This document shows, in pieces, positions 26,231 to 35,500 of a stretch of 64,000 bases of DNA. The stretch covers positions 806,001 through 870,000 of the forward strand of contig NZ_JABBJE010000001.1 of the NCBI RefSeq assembly GCF_014218725.1, read 5' to 3'. Source of the DNA: Brevundimonas huaxiensis. GTDB taxonomy: Bacteria; Pseudomonadota; Alphaproteobacteria; Caulobacterales; Caulobacteraceae. The notes below the pieces were generated by a model that ran no database searches, was not told where the DNA came from, and saw only the letters and a program-made list of their open reading frames with translations. The position numbers and the translations under genes are program-made. Each line of letters begins with the position of its first letter. Positions within the stretch are counted from its first letter, which is position 1.

Positions 26231-27408
26231 GGCTGATACGGCTCAAGGATAAGGTCACGGGTGATCATAACCCGCACGGGCGCGCCCGCTCGCAGCCGGA
26301 TGGACGGGCGGACCTCCAGCTCCCGGTCGATCAGCCGGCCGCCGACGCGGGCGCCCTCGATGGCCGCCGCGTCGCCCGCGTCGCCGAGAAGGCCGCCGCC
26401 GCCCTCATCGTCGCGGGCGATCTGCCCGAGCGTCGTGATGGCCCCGGCGAACAGCGTCCCGACCAGCAGGGGAAACAGACGACGATCGACCGAACCCCGA
26501 ACGCCCACGGCGCCCTGGGCGTCGACGCCGGGCTCGCCGGTCAGGACCAGGCTCTTGCCGTTGGGCAGGATGAGCCGGTCCCACGTCAGGAAGGCGCGCC
26601 GGTCTCCGTAGGCGCTCTCGCCCTCATGCCGCCCGATCAGCCGCGTCCCCTGCGGGAGCACCAGGTGGCGGCCGCTGACCGTGTCGTAGACGTTCTGGGT
26701 GACCGTGGCGATCACCGGGCCCGCGCGGGCGGTGTCGACCGCGGTCAGCAGGGCGGCGGGGATGATCGCGCCGGCCTTCACCTCGTACGGCGACAGGGGC
26801 GCGGTCAGGACATGGCCGTTGTAGGTGGCGCCGTAGTCCGCGCTGGCCGGAGGAACGCCGGCCGGAGCCCGCCGCTCGGCGCCCGCCGGGACCGCGGCGG
26901 CCGCCGCACCGTCGCGAACCTCGGCGAAGAACAGGCCGGACCGGCGCGCCAGATCTTCGGGCGCGGGTCCCCGCGGTTCGGACATGGGGCGATAGACGGG
27001 CGGGGCCGCCCGAGGCGGCGGTTCGGAAAGCTCGGCCGGCGCGTCGTCGACCTCGCTCGGCTCCGCCGATGAACGCGGCTCCGGCAGGCGGTCATAGGTG
27101 GCCGGCTGCTCGGTGACGACCTCGGCCGGGCGGACCACGCCGCGGGCCTCGTCCTCGCGTGCGGCCTCGGCGCGGGCGCGGGCGCCCTGCCGCAGTTCCG
27201 GCTGCACGACGAACGCCCAGGCCAGAGACCCGGAGATCAGGACCACGCCGCCGATGACGAAGATCTGGACGACGGATTTGCGCAAACGCACCGCGCTCGG
27301 ACGAGGCGCCCGGCTGGCGAGCTCCGGGGCCGGAGACTTGGGCGCGCGGGGCCCGGCGCCGTCGCCCGGCGTCAGACCGGGGGCGGGTTGCAGGGGCGTA
27401 TCGATCAT
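26227..27408 (-). CDS. trbI: TrbI, type IV secretion core component (VirB10-like)
   Basis: A 393-residue inner-membrane-to-outer-membrane spanning protein. A short cytoplasmic part is followed by one hydrophobic segment (IFVIGGVVLISGSLAWAFVV), a long Pro-rich periplasmic linker and the conserved C-terminal beta-barrel domain (KAGAIIPAALLTAVDTARAGPVIATVTQNVYDTVSG through LPQGTRLIG). It links channel opening to ATP hydrolysis. The ATG overlaps the trbG stop. Confidence 0.92.
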   Translation of the reverse strand: MIDTPLQPAPGLTPGDGAGPRAPKSPAPELASRAPRPSAVRLRKSVVQIFVIGGVVLISGSLAWAFVVQPELRQGARARAEAAREDEARGVVRPAEVVTEQPATYDRLPEPRSSAEPSEVDDAPAELSEPPPRAAPPVYRPMSEPRGPAPEDLARRSGLFFAEVRDGAAAAAVPAGAERRAPAGVPPASADYGATYNGHVLTAPLSPYEVKAGAIIPAALLTAVDTARAGPVIATVTQNVYDTVSGRHLVLPQGTRLIGRHEGESAYGDRRAFLTWDRLILPNGKSLVLTGEPGVDAQGAVGVRGSVDRRLFPLLVGTLFAGAITTLGQIARDDEGGGGLLGDAGDAAAIEGARVGGRLIDRELEVRPSIRLRAGAPVRVMITRDLILEPYQP

Positions 27409-28463
27409 GGGCGGACTCCTTGAAGACGACGAATGCGGACCACCTGCGGCCTGCGATCGCCCAGTCGCAGTTCGGCGCGATCAAGCACGCGATCGACGAT
27501 GAACAGGCCGCCGGCCTGCCGGTAGTTGACCAGCTGCGCCTCGCCGTCGGGCGCGATGGCGAACAGGGCGGGCGCCTCGTCGACCTGGAGGTCGGCGGGG
27601 AAGGCGATGAAGGTGCGCCGGCCGTCGTGGAACACGGCCGAGGGGGTCCATCTCGGACGCCGTCCCTGGGGTTCGAGACGGTATCGGGCGTCGAGCGGCC
27701 CTTCCGGCATTACGACCGGGTCAGGCACCCGCACGGCCGGTTGCAAGGCGACAGCGGCTGACCCTGCGTCGACGCCCCCGGTCGGCGCGCTGTCCCAGGC
27801 GACGGCGGCGTTGAAGGCGTCGGCGGCTCCGCTGCGCAGATCGACCAGGTAGACGCGCTGGTTGGTGGTCAGGACCAGGTTGGTCTCCAGGCCGCGTTCG
27901 AGCGGCTTGATCAGGACATGGACGCGACGGTCCGGCCCCTCCCCCGACGCGACCTCGCCGATCTGCCAGCGGACGGTGTCTCCCGCCGCCTTGGCGATCA
28001 GGCTTTCCCCCGCGCCGAGCGTCAGGGTCGTCACCCGGAGCGGCGCGGTCCACACCTCGAACACCCGGCCGGGCTCCCAGGCGAAGATCTGGACGCCGCC
28101 CTGGAAGCGGTCGGACCGGGACGGCGCGCTCGCCGCGCTGTTGGCTTCGGCGATCGCCCTGCGGCCGGTCAGCGCCGGGAGCGCCGGCGCGGCATCCGCG
28201 GCCGGTCGCGGCGCCGATTCCATGAGATAGGGCCGCGCCGCGTTCGCCTCCGGCGCCAACGCCGCCGGCTCCGGCTCCGGCTCCGGCTCGTCCGCCGTGG
28301 TCGGCGCCGGCCCGTCCAGAGCGATCGGAGCCAGCGGCCGGGCGGACGCCTGGCTCAGGCTTGCCGTGGACGCCGCATTGGGCGCGACCGCGTCTCGCAG
28401 GATCGCGCAGCCGGACAGCAGGGCGCTCGAAAGCGCCAGGATCAGGACGCGTCGGGGGTCCAT
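27405..28463 (-). CDS. trbG: TrbG, outer-membrane core lipoprotein (VirB9-like)
   Basis: A 352-residue protein with a lipoprotein signal and lipobox (LALSSALLSGC). The C-terminal VirB9/CagX domain is recognised by FAWEPGRVFEVWTAPLRVTTLTLGAGESL, then VHVLIKPLERGLETNLVLTTNQRVYLVDL. It forms the outer-membrane ring with TrbI. The start at MDPRRVLIL gives the signal peptide and overlaps trbF by 22 bases. Confidence 0.92.
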   Translation of the reverse strand: MDPRRVLILALSSALLSGCAILRDAVAPNAASTASLSQASARPLAPIALDGPAPTTADEPEPEPEPAALAPEANAARPYLMESAPRPAADAAPALPALTGRRAIAEANSAASAPSRSDRFQGGVQIFAWEPGRVFEVWTAPLRVTTLTLGAGESLIAKAAGDTVRWQIGEVASGEGPDRRVHVLIKPLERGLETNLVLTTNQRVYLVDLRSGAADAFNAAVAWDSAPTGGVDAGSAAVALQPAVRVPDPVVMPEGPLDARYRLEPQGRRPRWTPSAVFHDGRRTFIAFPADLQVDEAPALFAIAPDGEAQLVNYRQAGGLFIVDRVLDRAELRLGDRRPQVVRIRRLQGVRP

Positions 28464-29125
28464 GACACATCCTCGATCTTCAATCCCAAGGGATTGCGCA
28501 GGAGTTCGGCCTCCGTGCGCGGCGGTTGCAGGGTGGTGGTGATCAGCGCGCGCCAGCGCTCCGAGCCGGCGGCCTGGCCGTTGACGAAACGGGTTTCGCG
28601 CCATTGCAGATCGAAGGTGCGGCCGGAGCGGCGGACCACATTGAGGATCTCGACGTTGACGGCCTCGCGCCCCGCCTCGGCGAAGGGGTCATGGGTCTGC
28701 GCCCAGGCGTTCAGGAAGCCCGCCGCCTTCGGCGTCAGAAGATCGTAGGCCCGCAGCCAGTTCTGCCGGATGACGATCGGATCGATCGACTTGGAGCGGA
28801 CGTCCCGGACCCAGCCGGCGAGGGCGTGGGCGATCTGCGCCTCGTTGGGCTCGTAGCGGCCGCCGATGGCGGTGATCCGCTGGGTCTCGCCATAGTCCGA
28901 CACCTCCACCACGAACGGCTTTACCACGGCCCGCTCGGCCTGGACCCACCACCCCGCGCCGAGGAAGCCGGCCAGGGCCAGGTTGGCGACGGCGATCCGA
29001 CGCCAGTTTCGGGCATGGGCCAGCGACAGGCCCATGCGGTCGTCCCACATCTGGCCGGCGCGACGCCACGGGGTCGCCTCCGGCGCGGCCGCCAGGGCCC
29101 GCTTCGGCCGGAAGAACGGATGCAT
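28442..29125 (-). CDS. trbF: TrbF, inner-membrane assembly protein (VirB8-like)
   Basis: A 227-residue bitopic protein: cytoplasmic N-terminus, one membrane segment (IAVANLALAGFLGAGWWVQAE) and a periplasmic NTF2-like domain (VKPFVVEVSDYGETQRITAIGGRYEPNEAQIAHALAGWVRDVRS). It nucleates the mating channel. It starts one base after the trbL stop. Confidence 0.92.
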   Translation of the reverse strand: MHPFFRPKRALAAAPEATPWRRAGQMWDDRMGLSLAHARNWRRIAVANLALAGFLGAGWWVQAERAVVKPFVVEVSDYGETQRITAIGGRYEPNEAQIAHALAGWVRDVRSKSIDPIVIRQNWLRAYDLLTPKAAGFLNAWAQTHDPFAEAGREAVNVEILNVVRRSGRTFDLQWRETRFVNGQAAGSERWRALITTTLQPPRTEAELLRNPLGLKIEDVSWTPDAS

Positions 29126-29126
29126 C

Positions 29127-30551
29127 TCAGGTCTCCTCTGTGCGGAGGTTGGGGGACAGGACGCCGCTGGTCTCGCCCGCGGGCATCAAGGTTCGTCCGG
29201 CGTTGGCGACGAAGAAGGCCTGGAGCGCCGCCGCCCGCCCCGGCCGCCGCGCCTGTGCGGACGCGGAATCCGAGACGGCGATGGCGCGCTGGAAGTCCGA
29301 CCGGGCGGCCCGGGTCTCGGCGTCGCGGACCGAGGCAGTCCGACCGGCTCCGCCGCCCGGCGTTGCATCGCCCGAAGCCGGATGGTCGGAGCCGGTCTCG
29401 GCTTCGGCGGCGCCCGGGTGATGGGACCACGCCCGGGCCGGCTCGGCGACCCCCGGACCGGACGACGGAGCCGGTTCCGCTGGACCGACCGCCCCGGCGC
29501 TGCGCCGCGTCGACCCGTTGTCGTTCGAGGCTGGCGGCGTCGACGGGCCGCCGCCGCCCGGATTCGGCCCGAACGGTGGCGACGACGGCGGCGCCCGTCC
29601 GCCGGTCGCCCCGGCGGCGGCGCGCGCCGGCCCCGCAAGCCGCGCCGCGCCTCCGCCGATCAGGGCGCCGGCGCCCGCGATCCCGGCCGCGCCCAGGGCT
29701 CCGGCGCCGCCCACGGCGAGCGCGCCGGTCAGAGCGCCGCCCGACCCCAGGGCCGGCCCGCCGGTGACGAGCGCGGACGCGAGGTTCGGGATGAACATCG
29801 CCAGCATCGCCAGGAGCATTGAGGCGACGAGGATGGTGAGGGCCTCGTAGATGTCCGGGTTGGTCGAGGGCTGAAGCTGATCGAACACGGTCCGCGCGCC
29901 CGAAACGACGATGGCGAGCGCCAGGACCTTGAGACCGGATGAGACGACGTAGCCGAGCGGCCTTTCGGCCAGGAAGGCGGACTTCGACCAGATGCCGAAC
30001 GGCAGCAGGATGAAGCCGCCCAGGGTGACGATCTTGAACTCCAGCAGGGAGACGATGATCTGCAGCGCCAGGATGGCGAAGGCCAGCAGGATGCCGATCA
30101 TGGCCAGGCCCAGGATCAGGGCGTCGGCCATGTTGCCGACCACGTCCAGGGGGTTGTCGACCGGCGCCGGGGTCTCGCCGAGGGCCTTGACGATCTCCCA
30201 GCCCTGCTGGAGCACGGCCCCGGGGTTGAGGAACTCGGCCCGAGACAGCGAACCGCCTCCGGCGACGAGGCCCAGCTCCAGGAAGCCGGCGTAGATCGTC
30301 TCCGACAAGGCCTGCCAGTCGTTGATCAGCCAGGCGAAGACGCCGATGAGCAGCACCTTGCCGAAGCCGGCGGCCAGCACCTCCCGGTTGGAGGAGAGCG
30401 CCCACTGGATTCCGGTTAGGGCCACGACCAGCACGATCAACAGGCCGAACACGCCGTTGACGGCGCCGGACAGGGCGTCGAAGCCCGCCGAGACGGTGTT
30501 CGAGAACACCACCATCAGGTCGTTGGGCGTGTCCATGCTGACCGGGGCCAT
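29127..30551 (-). CDS. trbL: TrbL, polytopic membrane channel protein (VirB6-like)
   Basis: A 474-residue protein with at least six hydrophobic segments in the first 280 residues (LLIVLVVALTGIQWAL; LAMIGILLAFAILALQIIVSLLEF; LLAMLAMFIPNLASALVTGG). These are followed by a Gly/Ala-rich stretch and a long disordered, Pro/Ser-rich cytoplasmic tail with low sequence complexity. It is thought to guide the DNA substrate across the inner membrane. Confidence 0.9.
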   Translation of the reverse strand: MAPVSMDTPNDLMVVFSNTVSAGFDALSGAVNGVFGLLIVLVVALTGIQWALSSNREVLAAGFGKVLLIGVFAWLINDWQALSETIYAGFLELGLVAGGGSLSRAEFLNPGAVLQQGWEIVKALGETPAPVDNPLDVVGNMADALILGLAMIGILLAFAILALQIIVSLLEFKIVTLGGFILLPFGIWSKSAFLAERPLGYVVSSGLKVLALAIVVSGARTVFDQLQPSTNPDIYEALTILVASMLLAMLAMFIPNLASALVTGGPALGSGGALTGALAVGGAGALGAAGIAGAGALIGGGAARLAGPARAAAGATGGRAPPSSPPFGPNPGGGGPSTPPASNDNGSTRRSAGAVGPAEPAPSSGPGVAEPARAWSHHPGAAEAETGSDHPASGDATPGGGAGRTASVRDAETRAARSDFQRAIAVSDSASAQARRPGRAAALQAFFVANAGRTLMPAGETSGVLSPNLRTEET

Positions 30552-30556
30552 GACGA

Positions 30557-31297
30557 TCAGTCCCGGGCGCGGGCGAACGGATCGAAGGACGGCGCGACGG
30601 GGACCGCGCCCGCGCCGGCCCAGCGCTGGCGGCGGGCCGCGTCGCCGGAGGCGCGGTCGGCCGCCTCCCGCGCCGTGGCCTCCGCCATCAGCCGCGACTG
30701 GGCCAGCATCAGGGTCCGCAGGGCCGCCAGGTCCTCGGCCAGAACCGCGAGCAGCTGATTGGTCGACTGCACGGCCGCGGTCTGTCCCGCAGCCGACTGG
30801 CTGGCGCCGAGCGCACCGGCCACCCGGGCGTCGCGGGTCCCGCCCAGCCGTTCCAGTTCCGCCGCCGTCCGCGCCAGATCCTCGGCGGTCCGCCGGGCGT
30901 TCGCGGTGCGCGCCCCGCTCTGCTCCAGCAGGCGCAGAACGTCCGCGCCAGCCAGATCGTCGGGATAGTAGGTCTCGAACTGGCGCTCCAGACCGCTGAC
31001 CGAGGTCGCCAGCCCGCGCGCCGTGCGCGCCAGCTCGGCCATATCCCGCAGCGACTGGCTGCTGCCCGCCAGATGGCTGTAGGGCGAGGCGGCCAGGCTG
31101 CGGGCCTCGTTGGCGAGGCTCTCCAGCTGGCGGGCGGCCTGCAGCGCGTTCTCCAGGTGATTGCGGGGGTCGAACACCACCTGCTGGGCGCCGGCCGGAA
31201 CCGGCGCCGCCAGGGCGAGGAAACCGGCGACGGCCAGGCCGGTCGCCCTATTCCGCCGCGAGCGGCGGGTCGAAGGCGTCGAAAACGGAATCCACAT
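30557..31297 (-). CDS. trbJ: TrbJ, exported coiled-coil protein (VirB5-like)
   Basis: A 246-residue periplasmic protein with a signal peptide (ATGLAVAGFLALAAPVPAGAQQ) and long helical heptads (NALQAARQLESLANEARSLAASP; ARRTAEDLARTAAELERL). It is involved in pilus tip formation or entry exclusion. The start at 31297 overlaps trbE by 50 bases, unusually long; a start within the overlap would remove the Arg-rich lead (STRRSRRNR). No separate trbK gene follows. Confidence 0.88.
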   Translation of the reverse strand: MWIPFSTPSTRRSRRNRATGLAVAGFLALAAPVPAGAQQVVFDPRNHLENALQAARQLESLANEARSLAASPYSHLAGSSQSLRDMAELARTARGLATSVSGLERQFETYYPDDLAGADVLRLLEQSGARTANARRTAEDLARTAAELERLGGTRDARVAGALGASQSAAGQTAAVQSTNQLLAVLAEDLAALRTLMLAQSRLMAEATAREAADRASGDAARRQRWAGAGAVPVAPSFDPFARARD

Positions 31298-33671
31298 TAT
31301 GCACTCCCTTGGCTTTGAGGAATTCGCGGGCGAAGGCGGCCTCGCCGGATCGGGCCAGGACGTCGTCGATGAGGGTCTGGTCCTCGGGCGTCCCGGCGCC
31401 GCACAGAGCCAGGGCCACGCCCGTCAGGCGCAGGTCGAACAGCCGACGGCCCCGAGGCTGCCGCCAGTAGTAGGACCGCTTGGGCGGGGCGAAGGCGATC
31501 AGCTCCAGCTGGCGCCGGTTCAATCCGAAGCCCCGGTAGAGCGCGGCCGAAGACGGCTCCATCGCACGCGGGTTCGGCAGGAACACCTGGGTCGGGCAGC
31601 TCTCGATCAGGCTGGCGGCGATGGCGGAGGCGGCCACGTCGTCGAGGCTCTGGGTGGCGAACATCACCGCCACCCGCTTCTTCCGCAGGGTCTTCAGCCA
31701 CTCCCGGATCTTCGCCGCGAAGGCCGTCTCGCCCAGGAACAGCCAGGCTTCGTCCAGGATCAGCAGGGTCGGCCGGCCGTCGAACCCCTGCTCCAGCTCG
31801 CGGAACAGGGCCGAGAGCACCGGGGCCACCGCTGACGGCGTGGCCATCAGCGTCTCGAGCTCGAAGGTGTCGAACCGGCTGGTTCCCAGCGCCGCCCCCT
31901 CCCCGTCCAGCAGGTCGCCGTGCGGTCCCTTCAGGGTGAGGGGTTCGAGGGCGGCGGCGACGGCGCGATCCTGCACCAGGGCGCAGAACACCGTCAGGGT
32001 CCGTTGAGACACCGGCGCCTCGGCCAGGGCCGCGAGGGCCGCCCAGATTTCCTCGCGCACCCGCGGGGTGGGCTCCAGCCCGGCCAGCCGCACCGTCTCG
32101 GCGAGCCATTCCGAGGCCCAGGCGCGCGCATCGTCGCGATCGATCCCCGCCAGCGGCTGCAGCGAGAGCCCCGCGCCCGGCTCCATCGCGCGCCAGCGCC
32201 CGCCGGCCGCCAGGGTGGCGGCTCGCGCGGAACGCCCCTTGTCGAAAAAGACCACGCGCGCGTCCGGATACCGGAACCATTGCAGGGCGAGGAAGGCCAG
32301 CAGCGCGGACTTTCCCGAGCCGGTCGGTCCCACGACCATCGCATGACCGACGTCGCCGACATGAAGCGCGAGGCGGAACGGCGTCGATCCGGTTGTGCGC
32401 GCCGTGGCCAAGGGTGGGCCGTCGAGGCAGGCGTCTTCCGACGGCCCCGCCCACACCGCCGAGATCGGCAGCAGGTCGGCCAGGTTTAGGGTGGACACCA
32501 GCGGCCGGCGGATGTCCGCATAGGGTTCGCCCGGCATCGATCCGAGCCAGGCCTCCACGGCGTTGAGGTCTTCGATGCGCGCCATCAGACCCTGGGCGTT
32601 GAGCGCGGCCTCGATCGCGCGGGCCTTGGCCGTCGCGCCCTCCTCGGTCGCATCGAGGACGGAGACCGTCAGCGTCAGATAGCCAAAGGCGCAGCTTTCC
32701 GCGCCCAGCGCGGCGAGCGCGCCGTCGCACTCTTCGGTCTTGGACGCGGCGTCGGTGTCGAGGAGCGGCACCTCCTCCTTGGTGATGGCCTCGCGCAGCA
32801 GCACGCCGACGCCCTTGCGCTTGGCGAACCAGCGCTTGCGCAGCTTGACGATCTCGCGCTCGGCCTCGGGCTTGTCGAGCCCGATCCAGCGCGCGGTCCA
32901 GCGGTAGTCGAACGGGAGGGCGCCCAAGGCGTCGAGCAGACCCGGCCGGGTGACGGACGGCAGCCCGCGCACCGAGACCACCTTGAGCCACCGATCGCCG
33001 AGCCTGGGCGCAATTCCCCCGGTCAGGTCCGCGTCCGCCAGCCAGCCGTCCAGGAACATCGGCGTCTCCGGCGGGCGGACCTCGAAGGACCGGGGGGACA
33101 CGCAGTCATGGAGCCAGGAGAGAACACCGGCGTCGTCGAGCCGGCGGATCTCCGGCAGGCCGTCCGACAGCAGGTCGAACACCGCGTCCGCCTCCCGGGT
33201 GAAGGCGTCGAGCGCCACCCGCCAGTCGGCGCCGCTCCTGGCCAGACCGTCGAACAGCCAGCGCTCAAGGCGTCGGGTTTCATCGGCGGGCGGCAGCCAG
33301 GTCAGCGCCAGACGATGATCGGTCTCGAAGGCCGGATCGGCGGTTTCGAACCGGCTGCGGCGTTCCTCGTCGAGCAGCCAGGCAACGCCGAGGTCGAAGT
33401 CGCTTTGCGGATAGGGCGCTGCGGCCCGGCGGTGCGCCTCGACGTGAAGGCACCAGCCGGTGCCCAGCCGGCGCAGGGCGTTGTTCAGGCGCGCGCGGAC
33501 CGCCATCAACTCCTCCTCGGTGGAGGATTCCAGGTCCGGCCCGCGGAAGCGGAAGCCCGCCAGGAAGGAGCCGTCCTTGTTCAGGACGACGCCGGGGGCG
33601 ACGAGGGCCGCCCAGGGCAGGTGGTCCGCGAGGGCTGCGGGCCGGCGCCGGTATTCGTCGAGAAACCGCAT
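31248..33671 (-). CDS. trbE: TrbE, conjugation ATPase (VirB4-like)
   Basis: An 807-residue ATPase that powers pilus assembly and DNA transfer. Family N-terminal domain (FLDEYRRRPAALADHLPWAALVAPGVVLNKDGSFLAGFRFRGPDL), Walker A GPTGSGKS, and Walker B LLILDEAWLFLG followed by the MFATQSLDD motif. The length is normal. It starts 6 bases after trbD. Confidence 0.94.
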   Translation of the reverse strand: MRFLDEYRRRPAALADHLPWAALVAPGVVLNKDGSFLAGFRFRGPDLESSTEEELMAVRARLNNALRRLGTGWCLHVEAHRRAAAPYPQSDFDLGVAWLLDEERRSRFETADPAFETDHRLALTWLPPADETRRLERWLFDGLARSGADWRVALDAFTREADAVFDLLSDGLPEIRRLDDAGVLSWLHDCVSPRSFEVRPPETPMFLDGWLADADLTGGIAPRLGDRWLKVVSVRGLPSVTRPGLLDALGALPFDYRWTARWIGLDKPEAEREIVKLRKRWFAKRKGVGVLLREAITKEEVPLLDTDAASKTEECDGALAALGAESCAFGYLTLTVSVLDATEEGATAKARAIEAALNAQGLMARIEDLNAVEAWLGSMPGEPYADIRRPLVSTLNLADLLPISAVWAGPSEDACLDGPPLATARTTGSTPFRLALHVGDVGHAMVVGPTGSGKSALLAFLALQWFRYPDARVVFFDKGRSARAATLAAGGRWRAMEPGAGLSLQPLAGIDRDDARAWASEWLAETVRLAGLEPTPRVREEIWAALAALAEAPVSQRTLTVFCALVQDRAVAAALEPLTLKGPHGDLLDGEGAALGTSRFDTFELETLMATPSAVAPVLSALFRELEQGFDGRPTLLILDEAWLFLGETAFAAKIREWLKTLRKKRVAVMFATQSLDDVAASAIAASLIESCPTQVFLPNPRAMEPSSAALYRGFGLNRRQLELIAFAPPKRSYYWRQPRGRRLFDLRLTGVALALCGAGTPEDQTLIDDVLARSGEAAFAREFLKAKGVHNVDSVFDAFDPPLAAE

Positions 33672-33677
33672 CGCCCC

Positions 33678-33953
33678 TCACCCGTCCAGATGGCCCGGCA
33701 GGGCCAGATGGCGCCGCAGAACGTCGAAGAAGCGCCGATCCGACCGCGCGGCCCAGAGGCCGATGGCGTGGGCGACCGCCCACCACAGAAGACCGAGCCA
33801 CCAGATGCGCAGCGCCAGACCCAGCACGACGGCGATGGTGCCCATGGCGATGGCGTAGTCCCGCGGCATGCCGGCCATCAGGACCGGCTCCGCCAGCGCC
33901 TGGGCCACGGGCAGGTCCCAACCCTCGGGCCGGTCTTCGGACCGCGACGCCAT
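33678..33953 (-). CDS. trbD: TrbD, small membrane protein (VirB3-like)
   Basis: A 91-residue protein with paired hydrophobic segments (DYAIAMGTIAVVLGLALRIWWLGLLWWAVAHAIGLW) typical of TrbD/VirB3, which works with the TrbE ATPase. The ATG overlaps the trbC stop as TGATG, which fixes the start. Confidence 0.9.
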   Translation of the reverse strand: MASRSEDRPEGWDLPVAQALAEPVLMAGMPRDYAIAMGTIAVVLGLALRIWWLGLLWWAVAHAIGLWAARSDRRFFDVLRRHLALPGHLDG

Positions 33954-34273
33954 CAGGCGATCTCCACCCCTCCGGCGAAGCCGAAGAAGTCGAGGAAGAA
34001 GGTGGAGGCGGCGAAGGCGATCGACAGGCCGAACATGATGCCCAGCCCCCGGCGCATCGAGGAGCCGTTCTCGCTCATGGCGATGCCGGCGCCGAAAATC
34101 ACCACGGCGACGATGGCCGCCGCCTGGACCACGGGTCCGGTGATCGACTGGACCACCTGCTGGAGCGGCCCTTCCCAAGGCATGCCCGACCCGCCGGCCA
34201 GCGCCGGTCCGGCGACCGCCAGGCCAAGCATCATCGTCGCGCCGAACAGGCGGCGCCCAAGTCTCCGTCGCAT
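33953..34273 (-). CDS. trbC: TrbC, conjugative pilin (VirB2-like)
   Basis: A 106-residue prepilin: signal peptide (LFGATMMLGLAVAGPALAGG) and two hydrophobic segments (VVQAAAIVAVVIFGAGIAM and GIMFGLSIAFAASTFFLDFFGF) that span the membrane before polymerising. It should be processed by the TraF-type peptidase encoded at 25721. It is preceded by an AT-rich 269-base gap that probably contains its promoter. Confidence 0.9.
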   Translation of the reverse strand: MRRRLGRRLFGATMMLGLAVAGPALAGGSGMPWEGPLQQVVQSITGPVVQAAAIVAVVIFGAGIAMSENGSSMRRGLGIMFGLSIAFAASTFFLDFFGFAGGVEIA

Positions 34274-34542
34274 GATTTGCTTTCCTTGTGTTCAGCGCGT
34301 GTCACCGCGCTTCGACTCATTGCAAGCAAAACTATCCAGCGACTGTCAACAGTAAAATACACAAATAATTCATGACTCAACAATGACTACACATTAACTC
34401 AGACTGACTTAAACAGTAACTTGGAACGACTTACTGTGCTGACGCCGCGACGACTTGGTTTGACTTGAGACAAGTCGTCACAACGCGCTGAATTATCCTG
34501 ACTTTTCTCGATTCGGGATTTGGGACGCCGTTCGAGGCGTCG
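34274..34542. promoter_or_regulatory. AT-rich inverted-repeat region between trbB and trbC; promoter or oriT candidate
   Basis: The only long AT-rich stretch in the transfer region. It holds several repeats: ACAGTAA...TTACTGT (34413-34437), scattered TGACT(T/C) words, and a perfect 9-base inverted repeat GACGACTTG (34449-34457)/CAAGTCGTC (34471-34479) with an inner GACTTG copy in the loop. The sequence TATCCTG (34494-34500), similar to the IncP-type nick-region word, follows 14 bases after. A weak hairpin GACGCC/GGCGTC at 34524-34541 lies just past the trbB stop. It separates the trbB side from trbC-trbI, so a promoter for trbC onward is likely; an oriT is possible. Confidence 0.5.
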
Positions 34543-35499
34543 TCAGGCCAGGGTCTCGACCGCGTAGCCCGTGTCGGATGCGCCGTTCACCGCGATTACG
34601 GCCTCAAGCCGCCGCCCCGCCGTCGAGCGACGGATATGGGCGATGACGTCCACCGCCTGACCGATGGTGCGACGCGGCGGCGCCGCGGCGATCTCGAGCG
34701 TCAGGTCCTCGATCCGGCGCAACGCCTCCTGGGCGGAATTGGCGTGAAGGGTCGACAGTCCGCCCGGATGGCCCGTGTTCCAGCTCTTCAACGTCTCCAG
34801 GGCGGCCGCGCCGTCGCGCATCTCCCCGACCACGATCCGGTCCGGACGCATCCGCAAGGCGTCCCGCACCAGGTCGGCGACGCCGATGGCGATGGGGGCC
34901 CGGCGGGTCAGGACCGAGACCGTGTCCCACGCGGAGCATTGCAGCTCGGCGGTGTCCTCGATGAGGAAGACCCGGTCGTCGGCGAAGGCCGGCTCGGCCA
35001 GGATCGCGTTGGCCAGGGTGGTCTTTCCCGATCCCGTGCCGCCGGAGATGAGGATGTTGCGCCGCTCGCGGGCGGCCTGGGCGAGGACATCGGCCTGCCG
35101 GGCCGTCATGACGCCGTCGCGCACATAATCCCCCAAAGTCCAGATCACCGCCGGGCGCTTGCGGATGGAGAAGGCCGGCGCCGGCGATACCGGCGGAAGC
35201 AGGCCCTGGAACCGCTCGCCGGTGGCGGGCAGCACGCCCGACAGGCGCGGATTGTCCCGGGTGACCACCTCACCGACATAGTCCGCTATCAGACGAATGG
35301 CGCGTTCGCGCCCTTCCACGGACAGGCGAGTCCCGGTGTCGGCGCGGCCTCGCCCGGCGCGATCCAGGACGATCCGGCCGTCGGGGTTGGCGAGAATCTC
35401 CACCACCTCCGGGTCGATCAGCGCCGCCAGCACCACCTCGCCCAGGGCGTGACGCAGGGCCTCCAGTTTGCGTTCCGCGATCAGGGGATGAGCCGTCAT
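34543..35499 (-). CDS. trbB: TrbB, conjugation ATPase (VirB11-like)
   Basis: A 318-residue hexameric traffic ATPase. Walker A SGGTGSGKTTLANAIL (residues 152-167), Asp box FLIEDTAELQC, Walker B RIVVGEMRDG and His box HPGGLSTLHANS are all present. The start at MTAHPLIAERK was chosen from family length; a longer open frame upstream is Arg-rich and antisense-like. It begins one base after the stop of the CopG-like gene. Confidence 0.94.
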   Translation of the reverse strand: MTAHPLIAERKLEALRHALGEVVLAALIDPEVVEILANPDGRIVLDRAGRGRADTGTRLSVEGRERAIRLIADYVGEVVTRDNPRLSGVLPATGERFQGLLPPVSPAPAFSIRKRPAVIWTLGDYVRDGVMTARQADVLAQAARERRNILISGGTGSGKTTLANAILAEPAFADDRVFLIEDTAELQCSAWDTVSVLTRRAPIAIGVADLVRDALRMRPDRIVVGEMRDGAAALETLKSWNTGHPGGLSTLHANSAQEALRRIEDLTLEIAAAPPRRTIGQAVDVIAHIRRSTAGRRLEAVIAVNGASDTGYAVETLA

Positions 35500-35500
35500 G

